Shown here piece by piece: positions 1 to 6,698 of a stretch of DNA of 17,595 nucleotides. The notes under the pieces were generated by a model, which was given only the letters and a program-made list of their open reading frames with translations, did no database searches and was not told where the DNA came from. The translations under genes were made by a program, and so were the position numbers. The stretch spans positions 1 through 17,595 of the forward strand of contig JALOAQ010000060.1 in NCBI GenBank assembly GCA_023228725.1, given 5' to 3'. How positions within the stretch are numbered: the stretch's first letter is position 1; each line of letters begins with the position of its first letter. The DNA comes from Bacteroidales bacterium (GTDB lineage Bacteria; Bacteroidota; Bacteroidia; Bacteroidales; ML635J-15).

Positions 1-159
1 GGTGCGTAAACTCGTAACCAGTAACCCGTAACCCGCAACTTCCTGCTCACTGTTTTTGTCCACAGATTCCACAGATTAACACAGATTGTTTTGGGGTTTC
101 ACGTTCTACGTTTTGGGTTGTGCGATGCCCATTCGGGTGCGTAAACTCGTAACCAGTAA

Positions 160-226
160 CCCGTAACCCGTAACCCGCAACCCGTAACCCGTAACCCGTA
201 ACCCGTAACCCACAACCCACAAACCC
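160..226. repeat. Heptamer array 1 (CCCGTAA), 10 C-tracts
   Basis: Ten CCC tracts begin at 160, 167, 174, 181, 188, 195, 202, 209, 216 and 224, separated by GTAA, GCAA or ACAA, with one spacer of five bases. The minus strand therefore reads GGG every seven bases with four-base loops, which fits the usual G3N1-7 definition of a quadruplex-forming sequence. Variation is confined to the four-base spacer while the C-tracts are perfect. Confidence 0.9.
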
Positions 227-364
227 GTAACTTTCTTAACCTCAACCTCAATCTTAGCCTTTTAACTTTCCACTAATCACTGCTCACTGTTTTGTCCGTA
301 GATTACACAGATTTACACAGATTGTTTCTGGGTTTTTCGTTCTTTGTTTTATGTTCTGCGTTTT
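213..364. repeat. Direct repeat, copy 1 (period 222 bp)
   Basis: This 152-base segment recurs at 435-586, exactly 222 bases further on. I see only two single-base differences: ATTTACAC against ATTAACAC, and TTTTTCG against TTTTACG. It covers the end of heptamer array 1, the spacer with TTAACCTCAACC, the GATTACACAG block and the tail ending in TTCTGCGTTTT. Near-identity implies a recent duplication or gene-conversion-like homogenisation. Confidence 0.9.
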
Positions 365-388
365 ACGTTAACTATTTGTGTGCGCAAA

Positions 389-448
389 CCCGTAACCCGT
401 AACCCGTAACCCATAACCCATAACCCATAACCCGCAACCCACAAACCC
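389..448. repeat. Heptamer array 2 (CCCGTAA/CCCATAA), 9 C-tracts
   Basis: Nine CCC tracts begin at 389, 396, 403, 410, 417, 424, 431, 438 and 446, with spacers GTAA, ATAA, GCAA and ACAAA. Compared with array 1, the ATAA variant is enriched, so the arrays have diverged in their spacers although the flanking 152 bases are nearly identical. The minus strand is a potential G-quadruplex sequence. Confidence 0.9.
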
Positions 449-586
449 GTAACTTTCTTAACCTCAACCTCAATCTTAGCCTTTTAACTTTCCACTAATC
501 ACTGCTCACTGTTTTGTCCGTAGATTACACAGATTAACACAGATTGTTTCTGGGTTTTACGTTCTTTGTTTTATGTTCTGCGTTTT
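435..586. repeat. Direct repeat, copy 2 (period 222 bp)
   Basis: Second copy of the segment at 213-364, with two mismatches over 152 bases. It is followed by a short divergent stretch and then heptamer array 3, so the whole composite unit (array plus spacer plus tail) has been duplicated in tandem. Confidence 0.9.
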
Positions 587-610
587 GCGATGAATATTCA
601 AGTGCGCAAA

Positions 611-662
611 CCCGCAACCCGTAACCCATAACCCGTAACCCGCAACCCGTAACCCGTAACCC
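611..662. repeat. Heptamer array 3 (CCCGTAA), 8 C-tracts
   Basis: Eight CCC tracts begin at 611, 618, 625, 632, 639, 646, 653 and 660, all with four-base spacers (GCAA, GTAA, ATAA). It is followed by the same ACTGTTCACTGCTCT-like exit seen after other arrays. The minus strand is G-rich in the same phase as arrays 1 and 2. Confidence 0.9.
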
Positions 663-786
663 GCAACTTACTGTTCACTGCTCTCTCTCTTAGCCTCAAC
701 CCCTCAGTCAGTTTCCTGTGTTTTAATACTAATTCGATATTCTCTGGCTAAAGGCTAAAGGCTAACGGCCAATAGCCAATAGCTGT

Positions 787-2295
787 CTATCTATTAATAT
801 TCCAAGATAACCCTACCATTATACCCGCATTATTAAATAGTTGTCCTTTGTCTACCGCTAGGGTTGAGTGGAAGGTGATATTTTTAATGTTTTTGATAGT
901 CCAGCTGGTTTCGAGCATAAAGTACCACTGTTTTTGTGCTGGGTTAAAGAAGTAGTCTTCTTGATTTAGATCTGGGTCGAGACTCCCCCATAGCTGCCCC
1001 ATGTTAAGCCCTGTATAGGTTCCGAAGTATCGTACGTATGAAGCGAAGAACTTATAGTTTAGGTTATTAGTAACTTCTCCCTTAACAGCAAAATGGTGTG
1101 CTATATTTCGGTTGCTAACAAAATATACTGAGCTGTAGGTGTTAATGTTTGGGTCGAATTTATCGAGTTGCTTTTGGGTCATAAAAAAAGGTGTTCCCAG
1201 TGACATACCCAGATATGAATGCCCCGACCGATACATGCCATTGTTATAGTAGTTATCGCGCCCACCATAGCGGTATCCGTTGTTGGGTCCATCAAGGAAC
1301 CCGGGTTGTGTGCCATGTGGATCTGATAGACCTGGTCCGCTTTGGTGCATGGTGTATAGGAATTCATAGAGCACTTCTGTGACCGCTCGTGTTGGTAATG
1401 GATCCTTTATACCCAATCCCCATAGCCCATCCAGCTTGTTTTTGTATGATTGTCCCGACCCGTCGGTAAAAAGATGTTGGTAGTATAGATGTAGGCTCGA
1501 TTTTCCAATTTTGGCTTTTACTCCCCAGTCCCATACTCCGGTATGAAAACCCAGCGCATTTACCTCGTTTGCAGGCGATCCATCGGGGCCCTCCTTGGCT
1601 ATCATAACCCTTAAAAAATCGGATAACGAAGAGGATAACTTACCATCTACAGGAGAATTTCCTCCCCAAATTGCGATATGGGTAAGTCCCCAGTAGACGT
1701 TAATACCAATATCGCCACCCGCCTGAATATGGAACGATTTATCGTGAAAAAAGGCATCCTTTACATACCTATCGTTATCGAGCCATCCGTGGGCAAAATG
1801 CCCACGAAATTCAAGGTACCCTTTGGTAAAAGGAACATCGTAAAAATCGGGAACGGATAGCACAATTCGGGGAATGGGTACCGAGTTGTTGCTTATGGCC
1901 AAAGAGCCCGATGATAGATCGCCAAAGGTTATGCCGTAGGTTGACTGCTTGCGACCCGTCTCAAAATGTATAAAACCAAACTTTGCCTCAATATAGCCTT
2001 GCTGAATATATGCCGATGAGTTGGACGATGCTCGTGCAACCAGATCGATGCCACCGCCTATGCTGAATAGTTTCGTTTTATTTAAACCATAACTTGTGGA
2101 AAACAGGGCAAGCCCATTGGCACTGGCATCATCAAACATACCCCAGCGGTTGTGGGTTAGCCAAAAACTTTGATCTTTGCTGGTTCCAACGGTTGATATG
2201 GCTGATATGTTGGCGTTGAATCTCAGTGTGTCTTTTTGAGCAAAAAGGGAGGGAGAGAGTAGGAGACAGAGTAGGAGAGTTGTTGGGAGTTTCAT
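787..2295 (-). CDS. Capsule assembly Wzi family outer-membrane protein
   Basis: Predicted outer-membrane beta-barrel of the Wzi family, which helps hold or assemble surface polysaccharide. Residues 1-19 form a typical signal peptide (basic start, Leu-rich core, LFA before Q20). The mature part has alternating hydrophobic and aromatic segments, many Trp, Tyr and Gly residues, and ends in a beta-strand-like tail (GIMVGLSWNINR), as expected for a barrel. Length of 502 residues fits the Bacteroidota members of this family. It is the last gene of the locus in transcription order and is separated from the AbiE pair by 333 bases of repeats, so it may be transcribed separately. Its base composition looks richer in GC than the glycosyltransferase genes to the right. 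The call rests on overall resemblance; no catalytic motif is expected. Confidence 0.8.
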   Translation of the reverse strand: MKLPTTLLLCLLLSPSLFAQKDTLRFNANISAISTVGTSKDQSFWLTHNRWGMFDDASANGLALFSTSYGLNKTKLFSIGGGIDLVARASSNSSAYIQQGYIEAKFGFIHFETGRKQSTYGITFGDLSSGSLAISNNSVPIPRIVLSVPDFYDVPFTKGYLEFRGHFAHGWLDNDRYVKDAFFHDKSFHIQAGGDIGINVYWGLTHIAIWGGNSPVDGKLSSSLSDFLRVMIAKEGPDGSPANEVNALGFHTGVWDWGVKAKIGKSSLHLYYQHLFTDGSGQSYKNKLDGLWGLGIKDPLPTRAVTEVLYEFLYTMHQSGPGLSDPHGTQPGFLDGPNNGYRYGGRDNYYNNGMYRSGHSYLGMSLGTPFFMTQKQLDKFDPNINTYSSVYFVSNRNIAHHFAVKGEVTNNLNYKFFASYVRYFGTYTGLNMGQLWGSLDPDLNQEDYFFNPAQKQWYFMLETSWTIKNIKNITFHSTLAVDKGQLFNNAGIMVGLSWNINR

Positions 2296-2476
2296 GGTGA
2301 AGTTAGCAGTTTTTTGAGTTGAAAGTTCGTGAAGTTTATACAGTTCTTAAAGTTGTTGTGTGATGTGTAATGAGTAATCTGTGATGAGTAGATTTGTTGA
2401 ATGGGTTACATACACGTATTTTTCGACGTTATCGCGAGCGAACTTTGCGAAGCGATCTGTTTCTGAGTTATTTTGT

Positions 2477-2526
2477 TTCACCGTGTTACACTGTGTTTTA
2501 CACTGAGTTACACTGTGGCGATAAAA
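2477..2526. repeat. CACTGTGTTA-type repeat block A
   Basis: Imperfect tandem copies of a roughly ten-base unit, seen as ACCGTGTTACACTGTG, TTTTACACTGAG and TTACACTGTGGCGATAAA. The core CACTGTG is close to its own reverse complement (CACAGTG), so the block can form alternative short hairpins. Related blocks are at 4220-4320, 5498-5566 and 5968-6033. Confidence 0.75.
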
Positions 2527-2577
2527 TAATCTACGTTATGCTATGCCCAGTCGGGCGCGTAAACTCGTAACTAGAAA

Positions 2578-2601
2578 CCCGAAACCCGAAACCCGAAACC
2601 C
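2578..2601. repeat. Short heptamer array (CCCGAAA), 4 C-tracts
   Basis: Four CCC tracts begin at 2578, 2585, 2592 and 2599, separated by GAAA. This keeps the seven-base period and C-tracts of the left-end arrays but has a different spacer (GAAA instead of GTAA). Four G3 tracts on the minus strand are the minimum for an intramolecular quadruplex. It lies 28 bases past the abiEii stop codon. Confidence 0.8.
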
Positions 2602-2628
2602 GCAACTCACTGCTTACTGCTTACTCTT

Positions 2629-3414
2629 TCAATCTAATAATTTAACCATTTCGGGAAAGCTAAGTATCTTTTTACTATTCCGCTTTTCAAAAACCAGATG
2701 CTCAAAATCTTTCACCTTATGATTCAAATCGACCTTTGTAAGGTGTTCTTCAAGTGCTTTTTTCAATTCACTCATATTCTTAATGCCCAATTTTTGTTGT
2801 AGAAATCCAAAATCGGGGACAGTTTTGCCAAGAAGAAAAATAGCATCGTAAAAGTCTCTGCCTTTTGAACGGTTGAGAAGAGCAGATATCTTCATTGCAC
2901 AAAGAATTTCATCGGGTGGCACTGGTATACTGAAAAAAAAACCACAAGATTGTACCAAGGCAAGCTTCGGTTTATATAAGTAGTTCTGATCTTCCGCCTC
3001 AATTTTTATAAGAAATCGCTCCTCTCTATGGCCAGAAAGGTTCAGATCAAAAAGAAATTCGGGAAAGTAAATATTACGCCTATAGGCTGTTAGGTTTGCT
3101 TGGTTTTTATCTTTAATTACTGCATTTATTCCAAACTTTTGAAGAAAAAGGAGTACGGAATCGGTCATTTTATTGAAATCCGTTAGAGATAGGTTCTTGC
3201 AATCGAAATCCAAATCTTCAGAAAATCGATCGATACCTTTTACTAATCGGAGATTGGTACCACCAATAAATGCTATTTTTTGAATATATTTTGAGGTAGA
3301 GAGAAAGTCAAGTATCAAAAGTAGGATATACTCCTTAATCAAGTATTTTCTATGCGCAGGATTTTCTCTGAGGTATGGAGGGAAAAAAGAAAAAACCTGT
3401 TCTGTATTAATCAT
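2629..3414 (-). CDS. AbiEii/AbiGii-family nucleotidyltransferase toxin
   Basis: Toxin half of a type IV (AbiE) toxin-antitoxin pair, a family of nucleotidyltransferases that block growth and can protect against phage. The nucleotidyltransferase signature is present: GGT at residues 51-53, then RFSEDLDFD at 63-71 with the metal-binding aspartates D67 and D69. The family's second conserved segment is also visible, around K175 and KGRDFYD at 184-190. The 261-residue length is within the usual range. The start overlaps the end of the antitoxin gene by 8 bases, implying translational coupling. It has no evident role in polysaccharide synthesis, so it is best read as an inserted defence or addiction module. 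I see no frameshift, and the active-site residues are intact, so it may be functional. Confidence 0.85.
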   Translation of the reverse strand: MINTEQVFSFFPPYLRENPAHRKYLIKEYILLLILDFLSTSKYIQKIAFIGGTNLRLVKGIDRFSEDLDFDCKNLSLTDFNKMTDSVLLFLQKFGINAVIKDKNQANLTAYRRNIYFPEFLFDLNLSGHREERFLIKIEAEDQNYLYKPKLALVQSCGFFFSIPVPPDEILCAMKISALLNRSKGRDFYDAIFLLGKTVPDFGFLQQKLGIKNMSELKKALEEHLTKVDLNHKVKDFEHLVFEKRNSKKILSFPEMVKLLD

Positions 3415-4027
3415 TGTTTAGGGTTTTTGTAAGGGCGTCAACAATGTTTTGTAATCGTTTATTTTGGAATAATTTAGCGTAACTCTGCAGTCTTACTACG
3501 CTAATTAGCTCTTCCAAAAGGTCTTCATCGATACGTAAGGCTTCAAAATCTTGCCAGGTTATGTAGTAAGAATTGAGATAAAGAAGATCGAGCAGAGCTT
3601 TCTCTGGTTGCGCCATAAGCATGTACAAACCATTTTTGTAGGGTTTTGCCTCAAATCCAAACATAAGAGAGGCTTGGATATTTTGATATGTATAGTTTCC
3701 GAACTGATTTTCGAATTGTGCTGTTTTAAGACTAGATACGTTGGTGATTTGAACAACGGCCTCGGGGATTAAACCATAGAAGGCGAGGGCTGTATGTGTG
3801 CTTATATACGATGGTTTATACATTTTATTGGCAAAGTACATGTAATAAAATGATTCTTGCTTGTACTCGGGGAATGTATATAGACCGTTTTTTAGCTTTA
3901 TAATATACTCTTTTTTTAACCAGTTGGTTAGGTTGTTTTTATTAAAATCAGGGTGCAAAGCATATACCTGATGGGGACTAAAACAAACAAGGGGAAAGAA
4001 CTGTGTCCTGAAATCAGTATAGTTCAT
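3407..4027 (-). CDS. AbiEi-family antitoxin / transcriptional regulator
   Basis: Antitoxin of the AbiE pair. The N-terminal part (about residues 15-55) has the winged-helix pattern of the family: a helix-turn-helix, then YIIKLKNGLYTFPE at 41-54. The middle part carries SYISTHTALAFYGLIPE at 73-89 and AQPEKALLDLLYL at 139-151, both typical of the AbiEi C-terminal region. In characterised members this protein represses its own operon by binding inverted repeats upstream. A candidate promoter (TATATTTG) ends 13 bases before the ATG, so the pair has its own start site rather than depending on the capsule operon. The stop codon lies within the toxin reading frame. The call is firm; the DNA operator was not resolved. 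Confidence 0.82.
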   Translation of the reverse strand: MNYTDFRTQFFPLVCFSPHQVYALHPDFNKNNLTNWLKKEYIIKLKNGLYTFPEYKQESFYYMYFANKMYKPSYISTHTALAFYGLIPEAVVQITNVSSLKTAQFENQFGNYTYQNIQASLMFGFEAKPYKNGLYMLMAQPEKALLDLLYLNSYYITWQDFEALRIDEDLLEELISVVRLQSYAKLFQNKRLQNIVDALTKTLNND

Positions 4028-4040
4028 TTCTTTTTTTATA

Positions 4041-4048
4041 CAAATATA
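4041..4048 (-). promoter_or_regulatory. Candidate -7 box (TATATTTG) of the abiE operon
   Basis: On the minus strand TATATTTG matches the Bacteroidota sigma-A -7 consensus TAnnTTTG exactly. It ends 13 bases before the AbiEi ATG, giving a very short A-rich leader with no Shine-Dalgarno. An ideal -33 TTTG at the usual spacing is not evident; an ATTTGCAAAT palindrome lies somewhat further upstream and could be an operator or part of the promoter. Confidence 0.45.
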
Positions 4049-4163
4049 GGGAAAAAAGGAAACAGATGTGTTTTATTTGCAAATATTTTGTTGCTAGCTA
4101 TTAGCTATCGATCTTTAGGTAAAAACTTGTTGGAACACTGATGACACTGATTGAACTGATTTA

Positions 4164-4217
4164 CACTGTTTTGTCCGCCGATTACACAGATTCTCACAGA
4201 TTGTTTTGGCGTTTTGC
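4164..4217. repeat. GATTACACAG repeat block, distant copy
   Basis: The segment CACTGTTTTGTCC through GATTACACAGATTCTCACAGATTG to GCGTTTTGC matches the blocks at about 51-110, 287-336 and 509-558, with small changes. Its presence 4 kb away, between accessory and capsule genes, shows that this is a dispersed intergenic repeat and not merely a local duplication. Confidence 0.75.
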
Positions 4218-4219
4218 AT

Positions 4220-4320
4220 TGACACTGTATCGTTTTGTTACACCGTGTTTCACTGTGTTGAACACTGAGTAACACTGTGGAATATTTTTTTTTGGTCACA
4301 GAGTTACACTGTGGTGATAA
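4220..4320. repeat. CACTGTGTTA-type repeat block B
   Basis: About eight imperfect copies, including GTTACACCGTGTTTCACTG, AACACTGAGTAACACTGTGG and GTTACACTGTGGTGATAAA, interrupted by a T-rich stretch near 4285. The GTTACACTGTGGNGATAAA end is shared with block A. It lies immediately past the aminotransferase stop codon. Confidence 0.75.
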
Positions 4321-4341
4321 ATTTTTCTCTGCTTTGTTTCA

Positions 4342-5484
4342 CTATCCCTTAACCAATTCCAAAAACACCCTAGCCACCCTCTCAATATCCTCATCTGTTA
4401 AGCCGGGACCACTTGGTAGGCAGAGTCCATGTTCAAATAGTTTTTCAGCCGTAGTATCTCCATAATATGGAGCATCTTTAAATACAGGTTGTAAATGCAT
4501 GGGTTTCCATAGGGGGCGTGTTTCAATATTTTCAGAATCCATTTTTAATCGTACATCTTCGCGAGTGAAACCTGTTATCGCTGAGTCTATTACAATGCAG
4601 GTTAGCCAGTAGTTTGATTTGAAGTCTTTATTTGGGTTGGTGTGGAAAGATAACCCAGCAACATTTTTTAGTAATTCTCTATATAGACTGTTAATCTCTC
4701 TGCGACGTGCTACGTGATTATCTAAAACTAGCATCTGTCCGCGGCCAATGCCTGCACACACATTGCTTAATCTGTAGTTGTAACCAATTTGGCTGTGCTG
4801 ATAGTGTGGCGCATTGTCGCGTGCTTGGGTAGCAAAAAACATGGTGCGCTGCGCCTCTTCCTCTGTTTTGCATACGAGGGCACCACCACCCGAGGTGGTA
4901 ATCATTTTATTACCATTGAACGATAAGCAGGCAAATTCGCCAAAGGTGCCACACTTCTTCTCTTTGTATCTAGCACCCAGTGCCTCGGCAGCATCCTCGA
5001 GTACTGGAATGTTATACTCCTTAGCAATAGCCATAATTTCATCCATTTTGGCTGGCATACCGTAAAGATGAACGGGAATAATGGCTTTTGGTGTTTTTCT
5101 TGTCTTGCTTAACCTATCTTCAATGGCTTGGCGCAAAAAGTGGGGCGACATATTCCATGTTTCCGTTTCACTATCTATAAATACAGGCTTAGCACCCAAG
5201 TAAGCAATTGGGTTGGCAGATGCTGCAAACGTAAAACTTTGGCAAATTACCTCATCACCAGCTTTTACGCCCAATTGTATTAAGGCCAAATGTATGGCAG
5301 CTGTACCCGAACTAAGGGCTACTACCTGAATATCTTGATCTAAATATTTTTCTAAGTCTTCCTCAAATCCATTTACATTGGGACCAAGAGGAACTACATA
5401 GTTATCGTCGAAGGCTTGCTGTATAAATCGTTGCTCTTCACCACCCATGTGAGCGAGAGAGAGCCATATTTTCTTTTTATTCAT
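4342..5484 (-). CDS. PLP-dependent sugar aminotransferase (DegT/DnrJ/EryC1/StrS family, PglE-like)
   Basis: Predicted to convert a UDP-4-keto-6-deoxy-HexNAc to the 4-amino sugar, the step before 4-N-acetylation in bacillosamine synthesis. The PLP lysine is K193 within LSFNGNKMITTSGGG (188-201); the pyridine-contacting aspartate is D164 in LEDAAEALG. SSGTAAIHLAL at 58-68 binds the cofactor phosphate, and the NYRLSNVCAGIG stretch (236-247) is the usual substrate-loop region. Full family length (380 residues). It is separated from its partners, the PglD-like acetyltransferase and PglC-like transferase, by the GxxExxY gene and two repeat blocks, which look inserted into a once-continuous module. 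The exact substrate is inferred from neighbours; a perosamine-type aminotransferase is the alternative. Confidence 0.88.
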   Translation of the reverse strand: MNKKKIWLSLAHMGGEEQRFIQQAFDDNYVVPLGPNVNGFEEDLEKYLDQDIQVVALSSGTAAIHLALIQLGVKAGDEVICQSFTFAASANPIAYLGAKPVFIDSETETWNMSPHFLRQAIEDRLSKTRKTPKAIIPVHLYGMPAKMDEIMAIAKEYNIPVLEDAAEALGARYKEKKCGTFGEFACLSFNGNKMITTSGGGALVCKTEEEAQRTMFFATQARDNAPHYQHSQIGYNYRLSNVCAGIGRGQMLVLDNHVARRREINSLYRELLKNVAGLSFHTNPNKDFKSNYWLTCIVIDSAITGFTREDVRLKMDSENIETRPLWKPMHLQPVFKDAPYYGDTTAEKLFEHGLCLPSGPGLTDEDIERVARVFLELVKG

Positions 5485-5497
5485 AAATTCTTTTTAT

Positions 5498-5566
5498 TCC
5501 ACAGTGTCCCTCTGTGTTTTTCACTGTGTTACACTGTGTATTACTCTGCGAGACACTGTGAGATAA
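5498..5566. repeat. CACTGTGTTA-type repeat block C
   Basis: Copies such as CCACAGTGTCCCTCTGTG, CACTGTGTTACACTGTG and CTGCGAGACACTGTGAG fill almost the whole gap between the GxxExxY gene and the aminotransferase gene. Both CACAGTG and CACTGTG orientations occur, so long imperfect pairing is possible across the block. The aminotransferase start must lie just after it. Confidence 0.75.
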
Positions 5567-5571
5567 ATAAA

Positions 5572-5943
5572 CTATAGTATTAATCTCTTTATCCCATCCT
5601 TTAAACTATTTGTATAAAAATTCAAAAGCAATCCCACCTTACAACCAGACAGTTTCAAATAAGTTAGCAATTGTGCAGTATGTACATCACGAAAAGCCTC
5701 CACACACTTCAATTCTACCACCACTCTATTTTCTACCAATAAATCCATTCTATATCCACATTCAAGCTTCATGTCCTCGTACATCAAAGGTAATCCCTTT
5801 TCTACTTCCACATGCAATCCTTTTCCTCTAAGTTCATACACTAAACATGCTTGATAGGTAGATTCTAATAAACCTGGTCCTAATGCAGAATGAACTTTGT
5901 AGGCTGAGTCTAGTATTTCATGGGTTATGTCGTTTAGTTCCAT
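5572..5943 (-). CDS. GxxExxY family protein (PD-(D/E)XK-like fold)
   Basis: Small protein of the GxxExxY family. The defining motif is GLLESTY at residues 24-30. The PD-(D/E)XK-type nuclease pattern is visible as D67 in YRMDLLV followed by E77 and K79 in VVVELK, then QLLTYLKLSG at 91-100. At 123 residues it is a complete member. The family's biological role is not established; nuclease chemistry is suggested by the fold only. It sits in the middle of the sugar-priming module, flanked on both sides by CACTGTG repeat blocks, and has no obvious connection to polysaccharide synthesis. Confidence 0.85.
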   Translation of the reverse strand: MELNDITHEILDSAYKVHSALGPGLLESTYQACLVYELRGKGLHVEVEKGLPLMYEDMKLECGYRMDLLVENRVVVELKCVEAFRDVHTAQLLTYLKLSGCKVGLLLNFYTNSLKDGIKRLIL

Positions 5944-5967
5944 CTTTGTGTCTTTATATATTTTTGG

Positions 5968-6033
5968 GTCACAGTGTAACTCAGAGTTTGTTCACTGTGT
6001 AACACTGTGAAATACTCTGTGAAACACTGTGGA
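5968..6033. repeat. CACTGTGTTA-type repeat block D
   Basis: Copies including GGTCACAGTGTAACTCAGAG, TTCACTGTGTAACACTGTG and ACTCTGTGAAACACTGTGG occupy most of the gap between the PglD-like gene and the GxxExxY gene. With block C it brackets the GxxExxY gene. Confidence 0.75.
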
Positions 6034-6044
6034 CTAAATTTTAT

Positions 6045-6689
6045 CTAATGATATTTAATCGGTTTTGCAGGTATCCCTACCGCCGTACAATTTGCAGGCA
6101 AAGATTTTGCAACCACTGCACCTGCTCCTACAATAGTACCTCCACCAATCTCTAATTGATTAATAATTTTAGCACCTGTACCTACATATACTTCTTGTCC
6201 TATATTCACTTCACCTGATATATTAACTGTAGGCATAAACGAACAATAACTATTTATAATAGTATCATGACCAACTGTACAAGAAAGATTAAGTATTACA
6301 AAATCTTTAATCTCTATATTCACAGTAATAATATTACCCGCACAAATAATGCAACCTTTACCAATTGATGTTACATCATTAGGCCCTATCATAACCGATG
6401 GATGAACTACTGATGGAAATGATATGTTTTTGTTAGAAATACTTTCAACTATTTTTCTTTTTGTTGATGGATGTGCAACTGCTATAACAATAGCTAAGTC
6501 ATTATCATAACTATTCAACTCTTTCATTCCACCCAACACAGGAAAAGAGTTTGCTATCTCTCCCTTTTCTTTTCCATCATCAAAGTAACCTATAAACTCG
6601 TATTGCAGATTCACTTTATTTATATCGTCTATCAAAAAAGCTACTTCTCTTCCAAAACCTCCTGCACCGTATATTGCTATTTTTTTCAT
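6045..6689 (-). CDS. PglD/NeuD-type sugar N-acetyltransferase
   Basis: Predicted to acetylate the 4-amino group of a UDP-amino sugar using acetyl-CoA. The N-terminal half (1-95) is a Rossmann-like sugar-nucleotide domain beginning IYGAGGFGREVA (6-17). The C-terminal half is a left-handed beta-helix of hexapeptide repeats (about 96-195), ending with the usual AVGIPAKPIK. The catalytic base should be H141 in TVGHD, as in PglD of Campylobacter. The start lies 9 bases after the end of the sugar transferase gene. Its neighbours, PglC-like on one side and the PglE-like aminotransferase on the other, make 4-N-acetylation to a bacillosamine-type sugar the best reading. Confidence 0.87.
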   Translation of the reverse strand: MKKIAIYGAGGFGREVAFLIDDINKVNLQYEFIGYFDDGKEKGEIANSFPVLGGMKELNSYDNDLAIVIAVAHPSTKRKIVESISNKNISFPSVVHPSVMIGPNDVTSIGKGCIICAGNIITVNIEIKDFVILNLSCTVGHDTIINSYCSFMPTVNISGEVNIGQEVYVGTGAKIINQLEIGGGTIVGAGAVVAKSLPANCTAVGIPAKPIKYH

Positions 6690-6698
6690 AATCTTATT

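Larger units (their letters stand above)
1..786. repeat. Gene-free repeat region downstream of wzi
   Basis: I see no credible gene in these 786 bases. The stretch is built from a recurring composite unit. Each unit has a short lead-in (GTGCGTAAACTCGTAACC or GTGCGCAAACCC), a heptamer array of the CCCGTAA type, a spacer ending in CTGCTCACTG, a block with GATTACACAGATT, and a tail resembling GTTCTGCGTTTTGCGATG. About three and a half units are visible from position 1 to 690. The end next to the Wzi stop codon (746-784) holds a different heptamer, GGCTAAA, partly inverted as TAGCC. On the minus strand this would be the 3' untranslated region of the wzi transcript. No clear hairpin plus T-run terminator was found. 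Confidence 0.8.
2296..2628. other. Intergenic region with two repeat families, wzi-abiEii gap
   Basis: No gene is seen in these 333 bases. The part next to wzi (2296-2400) would carry the wzi promoter, but I find no TAnnTTTG box. A CACTGTGTTA-type block lies at 2477-2526. It is followed by a lead-in like that of the left-end arrays (GCCCAGTCGGGC, a perfect four-base-stem inverted repeat, then GTAAACTCGTAACTAG) and a short four-tract heptamer array. The order of pieces matches the composite unit at 1-690. Confidence 0.7.
4028..4341. other. Intergenic region, abiEi-aminotransferase gap
   Basis: No gene is seen in these 314 bases. Next to abiEi lies the candidate promoter. Then come TTGCTAGCTATTAGCTATCG (heptamer-like GCTATTA units), a copy of the GATTACACAG block (4164-4217) and a long CACTGTGTTA-type block (4220-4320). 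A short open frame in this region consists only of translated repeat and was not annotated. Confidence 0.7.

Noticed and set aside
160..226. Telomere-like repeat implying a linear chromosome end or eukaryotic DNA
   Set aside because: The heptamer CCCGTAA resembles telomere repeats only in length and C-richness; the arrays are short, internal and mixed with other repeats beside bacterial genes.
141..662. CRISPR array
   Set aside because: The repeat period is 7 bases with no unique spacers of 30 or more bases, and no cas genes are present.
746..784. Intrinsic terminator of wzi in the GGCTAAA/TAGCC segment
   Set aside because: Only a five-base stem can be drawn (GGCTA/TAGCC) with an eight-base loop, and no T-run follows on the minus strand.
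1191..1860. Plus-strand open frames inside wzi
   Set aside because: They are antisense to a well-supported gene and show no family-like sequence or own start signals; the same holds for the other plus-strand frames across the window.
4105..4299. 64-codon open frame in the abiEi-aminotransferase gap
   Set aside because: It is a translation of the CACTGTG and GATTACACAG repeats, with no family resemblance and no start signal.
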